Source of the DNA: Bryoerythrophyllum caledonicum
Lineage: Eukaryota > Streptophyta > Bryopsida > Pottiales > Pottiaceae
Reading direction: 5' to 3'
NCBI GenBank assembly: GCA_963971425.1
Contig: OZ020518.1
Coordinates: 3,422,263-3,486,262, forward strand
DNA length: 64,000 bases
The translations under genes and the position numbers were made by a program. Position 1 is the stretch's first letter, and each line of letters starts with the position of its first letter. A model generated the notes under the pieces. It had not been told where the DNA came from. It worked only from the letters and a program-made list of their open reading frames with translations, and did no database searches. Below are positions 60,311 to 64,000 of the stretch, in pieces.

Positions 60311-60677
60311 CCATAGGTGAACCTCTAGATGGGCATTTCCATGTCGAATAATTAATTAAAGTGAGTAAAGGCCATCATGCATCAAAAATATTAATTTATT
60401 AATATTTGGAACGATATAACACATTACTATATCTAGGACTTTTGACAACCGTGGGCTTTGAACCCACGACCTTGGGGTTCTAAATCAAAGCCTCCATGCA
60501 TGCACAACCTTGAAGGGAGGCTTTTCCAAGCCCCACTCCTCTTTGATGTCTTCCATCGTGACGAAATCTATAAATATATAGTTTTTCTAGTTTTGGCAAT
60601 TGCATTAAATATTTATCCACTTAATTCAGCAAGCATTTTTCTAATTAATAAACGCCGAACTAGAGGTTCACCTACGG
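60311..60677. mobile_element. TIR element with TA target site, copy 2
   Basis: 367 bp, CCATAGGTGAACCTC to GAGGTTCACCTACGG, with TA on both sides (60,309-60,310 and 60,678-60,679). The flanking GTGTC and GTAGGAATG are joined as GTGTCTCGTAGGAATG at 34,690 and in diverged form at 3,660, the empty sites. TA duplication places it with Tc1/mariner-type MITEs. Confidence 0.85.
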
Positions 60678-61007
60678 TAGTAGGAATGATTTGATTCAAT
60701 TCAAAACCATCACCTATGATATAAATCTCAATTTTTGATATTGTATTTGAAACAACATTATTTATTTATAAGAAAGTCGATTGAAGCTAAAAATCATCAT
60801 AAATTTAGTATGTGTGTTTATTTTGCACATCGTCGTACATCTACCAACGTAGTGTCTTCTTCAAGTGACTCCATTTGAATTATGAATATTCTTGGACGAT
60901 TCTATCAAAGTGATGGTTTATTGTTATTGTACACATCGGTCAGTTTCCGCACCTAGATGCCATGCTAAATATGTTTTTTTTCTTTCTCAATGATTTGGGC
61001 ACCTTGG
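60678..61007. other. Kinase 3' flank, continued
   Basis: Aligned with the flanks of copies 1 and 2 (GTAGGAATGATTTGATTCAA). No gene. Confidence 0.5.
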
Positions 61008-61178
61008 ATATCACCTAGGCATAACACGGCTATCACCTACGTACTATATTGGTATTACCTAAACATTACATAGATATCACCTAGGCATTACATAGATACC
61101 ACGAAGGCATTACATAAGTACGACCTATGCATTGCACGGGTATCACATTGGAACAACATAAGTATTACCTAGACAAAT
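61008..61178. repeat. Minisatellite, about 22-bp unit, about 7 copies
   Basis: Imperfect repeats of ATCACCTAGGCATTACATAG. The paralogous flanks hold about four units near 34,750 and about two near 3,990, so the array differs in copy number between duplicates. Confidence 0.7.
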
Positions 61179-61629
61179 ATTTTGGAATTTCCAAAATCTC
61201 AAGCATTCTTCATTCTCAATGCAGAGGATATCTCTAAAAATTTACAATTTTTACTACCTATACACGATGATTACACAAATATAAACCTATTTCATCCATT
61301 AGTAGATGTTGTGCAAGTTTGTCCAAAGTTTTGGTGATGGATCAATTTAAAAATTATATAGTCAATTGCTTTAATTAGATTTTTCAATTTCCACAATAGT
61401 AAGCCATAGTCAAATTCTAGAATAGATGATAAATTTGTGATTATAGTCCATGTGTCATTTTTGAATGACACATGGTCAACATCTACATTCTTCATAAACT
61501 TGACTGAAATACATCTAATTTGATATTTACATTATTATCTATTGTATTAACCTTTAAAGCTTCAAAATGAAGAGTGGACATCGTTAAACTTATAAAACGT
61601 TCTACAATAGAGGTGTGCTTTTTAAGTGT
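61179..61629. other. End of the duplicated kinase flank
   Basis: Aligned with 4,020-4,440 (TTCATCCATTAGTAGATGTT). No gene. Confidence 0.5.
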
Positions 61630-62045
61630 AAGAATGCTTTTAATGCAATGTCAACAAGGGAATAGCTTTGTACAAATGTAGGTTTTTGTTTCTTCCAAAC
61701 CAACAACTAGACTTCTACCTATCTAAGTGACTTTTTATCGACCCATAGACCTTGAAAATGCTTGCAACATTCTTATTCAAACATGTAAGATTTATATAGA
61801 AGTAAACAACACCACTTAATGAAAGACTGAATGCAAAACTGTGACGATTCTTGCCAAGTCAATGATTTTCCACCATGTTGAGTAAAGTGCAATAAAAGAC
61901 ATCAAAATTAAAGATTTATATTTAAATTAGTTATTTCCCCTTTGAGAGAGAGCATAAACCTTTGTGTGGACCTTTTGAATCTGCAATTTGTATGGAACTA
62001 TAATTTCAAAAAGTATATTGGAAATTGGCACCTTTTGAATGTATG
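61630..62045. repeat. Dispersed repeat block A, partial copy 3
   Basis: Matches 10,107-10,560 and 34,955-35,320. Confidence 0.6.
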
Positions 62046-62215
62046 CCACATTTAAGTAAATCCGGACTTTGAGATGAATCTTGGACTCTGGCACATTTAT
62101 ATGAGTAAGTGGCTGGACCAGGAGATCCTCCAATGATACCGGTGCGACAGAATATTTGCATCAAGTAGTATGGAAGTTATCAAGTGATGTAGGGTCGAAG
62201 CTATAGATATGCAAA

Positions 62216-62312
62216 AAATGCAACATTTAGGGTTTAGGGAAATGCGACATTCAGGTAAGCACAAAATGCGACACTTTGGTGAGCACGAAATGCGACATTC
62301 AAGTAGGCACAA
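62216..62312. repeat. 24-bp tandem repeat
   Basis: AAATGCGACA recurs at 62,240, 62,264 and 62,288 with GCAC-containing linkers, a strict 24-bp period. Confidence 0.8.
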
Positions 62313-62320
62313 AGAATTTG

Positions 62321-62683
62321 TTGAGAATTAACTGTAATTGAAATTCAATGAGAAGCAATGCCTCTGATGAGGGATGTGGTCTCAAAATAGTTTGTAGTAC
62401 TACAAGTCACATTGAGGGATCTCCGGACTGTTATACACTCTGTTAAAAATTAACTGTAATTGAAGTTCAATGAGAAGCAATGCCTCTGATGAGGGATGTG
62501 GTCAAAACATCGTTTGTAGTAATACAAGTCACATCGAGGGATCTCCCGATTGTTATACACTCTGTTGAGAATTAACTGTAATTGAAGTTCAATGAGAAGC
62601 AATGCCTCTGATGAGAGATGTGTTCAAAAAATCGTTTGAAGTAATCCAAGTCAGATCGAGGGATCCCCGACGTTATACAGTCA
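62321..62683. repeat. Three tandem copies of a 122-bp unit
   Basis: Units start at 62,321, 62,443 and 62,565 (ATTAACTGTAATTGAA, then CAATGCCTCTGATGAG). The copies are close to one another; the last is slightly diverged. No coding sense. Confidence 0.9.
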
Positions 62684-62796
62684 AGTAGATAGGAAGAATA
62701 AGATGAAAATCAGTTGATGCTTTATTCATGTAAATAACTCAATGACAAGTACTGATAAGAAAGATGGAGGGAGTACCTATTTAATCCAGGAACCAT

Positions 62797-63245
62797 TTAT
62801 AAAGTATGCCATACTCGCTCAAAGTGACATGGTTCAAGCAGTCTTCGTCTAAACTTTCCATCCATCTCATGTGCACGAAGATACGCCTTCACCGAGCTAG
62901 AAGCTCGTAGGGGAAGAATGAACGGAAGCAAGGCCGTTCCAATGTTAAGTATAACGTTGTTGGCATTGGGAAGTGCCATTTCACCACGCCATGGCTTTGG
63001 AAAGTAGCAAGCAAAGTCTCCGTTGAAGACATGCCGCATTAGCTGGTCATCAACCATCAGTACTCTGTCTGGGAGACAAGAAGTCCTAGTTTTCCGATCA
63101 GCTGATAGTCTCCGGAGGACCTTGTCACAGAAAGGATAAGATGTGGCCTTGAGCACTTGTTCCGACCATAGACAAAAAGGAGTCGAGTCCTTATATCTTT
63201 GGGGAGGATAACATCAAGAACCTTCTTCAAGCGCGACGGAATCAT
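62797..63245 (-). CDS. Unrecognised ORF pair, possibly one frameshifted gene
   Basis: Two overlapping minus-strand frames, 63,245-63,057 and 63,156-62,797. The first reads RLKKVLDVILPKDIRTRLLF; the second has DRVLMVDDQLMRHVFNGDFA and NVILNIGTALLPFILPL, with a hydrophobic patch and amphipathic Arg-rich end. They could be one protein broken by a frameshift near 63,140. I do not recognise the family. Real exon or decayed gene is possible; chance is not excluded. Confidence 0.25.
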
Positions 63246-63901
63246 GGAAGACCAGAAACCGACATGAAAGGACTTCAGAAGGATTTTGAAGAACTCTAGG
63301 AGACTAGGACGAACTACAATATTATCTCGATTGAAGCGTCGTGGGGTGCAGTAATTGTATTTCTCGAAACAAAGGACTCAGTTGAGGGACAATACAATAA
63401 CTTTCTTCTGGTTGTGTAAAAGCTGTGAACATGACAAAAGATCGAGAGGTTATAAATAACATCGACGGATCCTTCGATCATCCAGAAAAACAATGAGCGA
63501 CAAATAAGGACACGTGAATGTGATAATTAAAGGGGGCAAATTTGGAAATAAAACAACGGAGATAAACATGGTGGTCGTTTTGTAAATGAACGGAACATCC
63601 ATAAAGGCTATAAAAATATCTTCAAAAAAAATAAAAAATATTTACGTCATCGATGAGACTGAAGTGTCATTGAAATCCTGGGATCGAGGGATCCCACATC
63701 TGAGAACACCCTATTATAATATTTCTAGAAAGCTCAGTCGTCCTCAACATACGACCATCCTGACATTCAGGGAGGGGATTGTTCTAAACAAACTCTGCTA
63801 CATGGATGCGTGACGAAAACATTTTCGTCAGCCAAGGCTTCAGGCGTGTAGCGAGAAACTTGTCCTTCAAATCACTAGTCCAAGGACGAGGATGTATAGC
63901 A
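63246..63901. other. No recognisable gene
   Basis: A 75-codon plus-strand frame (63,586-63,813) is unrecognised. Nothing else seen. Confidence 0.35.
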
Positions 63902-64000
63902 TTAACCCCTAAAAGCCCAAGTGTACCAAACTGGTACGTTTTGGATTTTGGGCATGTAATTTTGAGTTGGAAAAATACTCTGATTCTCATGAAAATTTTA
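63902..64000 (+). repeat. Left end of a TTAA-family element (cut by window edge)
   Basis: TTAACCCCTAAAAGCCCAAG followed by TGTACC and TTTTGGATTTTGGGC, as in the copies at 28,859 and 46,673. Confidence 0.65.

Noticed and set aside
63057..63245. Relation of the 62.8-63.2 kb ORFs to the hydrolase fragments at 48 kb
   Set aside because: Only the short VDD.L(I/M)R motif is shared; too little to claim homology.

Overview
The window looks like a gene-poor, transposon-rich stretch of a land-plant nuclear genome, most likely a bryophyte (moss-like). Pointers are intron-bearing housekeeping genes with GT..AG junctions, plant telo-box motifs (AAACCCTAA) near gene 5' ends, a plant-type tRNA adenosine deaminase, a tRNA-derived SINE, several MITE types and a Tc1-like element. 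The species call is an inference; no search was run.

Layout. 1-4.4 kb: a broken copy of a small kinase family with its repeated leader and 3' flank. 5.5-8.0 kb: a long inverted-repeat (Mutator/foldback-like) element. 8.8-9.05 kb: a complete SINE with target duplications. 10-15 kb and 18-21 kb: dispersed repeats, many flanked by TTAA. 17.3-18.1 kb: a GC-rich intronless gene for an EI24/RRT8-like four-helix membrane protein. 21.2-24.7 kb (minus): a complete, spliced tRNA adenosine deaminase (TAD2/ADAT2). 25.1-26.6 kb (minus): the first four exons only of an exportin-1 gene. 28.8-29.8 kb: a TTAA element. 30.6-34.2 kb: the best-preserved kinase copy and its mosaic leader, which carries a Tourist-like MITE. 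35-38.2 kb: repeats and a GC-rich foldback. 38.5-39.3 kb (minus): a second exportin-1 fragment. 39.5-40.7 kb: a decayed Tc1 element. 41.0-52.24 kb (plus): an 11-exon METTL25/RRNAD1-like methyltransferase gene with two in-frame TGA codons; its 6.9-kb intron holds repeats and antisense alpha/beta-hydrolase gene fragments. 54.4-60.7 kb: a third fragment of exportin-1 upstream DNA, the kinase leader, an intact kinase copy, then a 2.1-kb tandem duplication carrying a broken kinase copy and a TIR element. 61-62.7 kb: minisatellites and tandem repeats.

The genes do not form a pathway. The region has been shaped by segmental duplication (four kinase copies, two exportin-1 copies), gene decay and repeated transposon insertion. 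The paralogous copies supply empty sites that date and define several insertions. The most unusual coding content is the kinase family (HRD kept, DFG replaced by DYE, predicted lipid-anchored N-terminus) and the GC-rich EI24/RRT8-like gene, which is a candidate for horizontal transfer.
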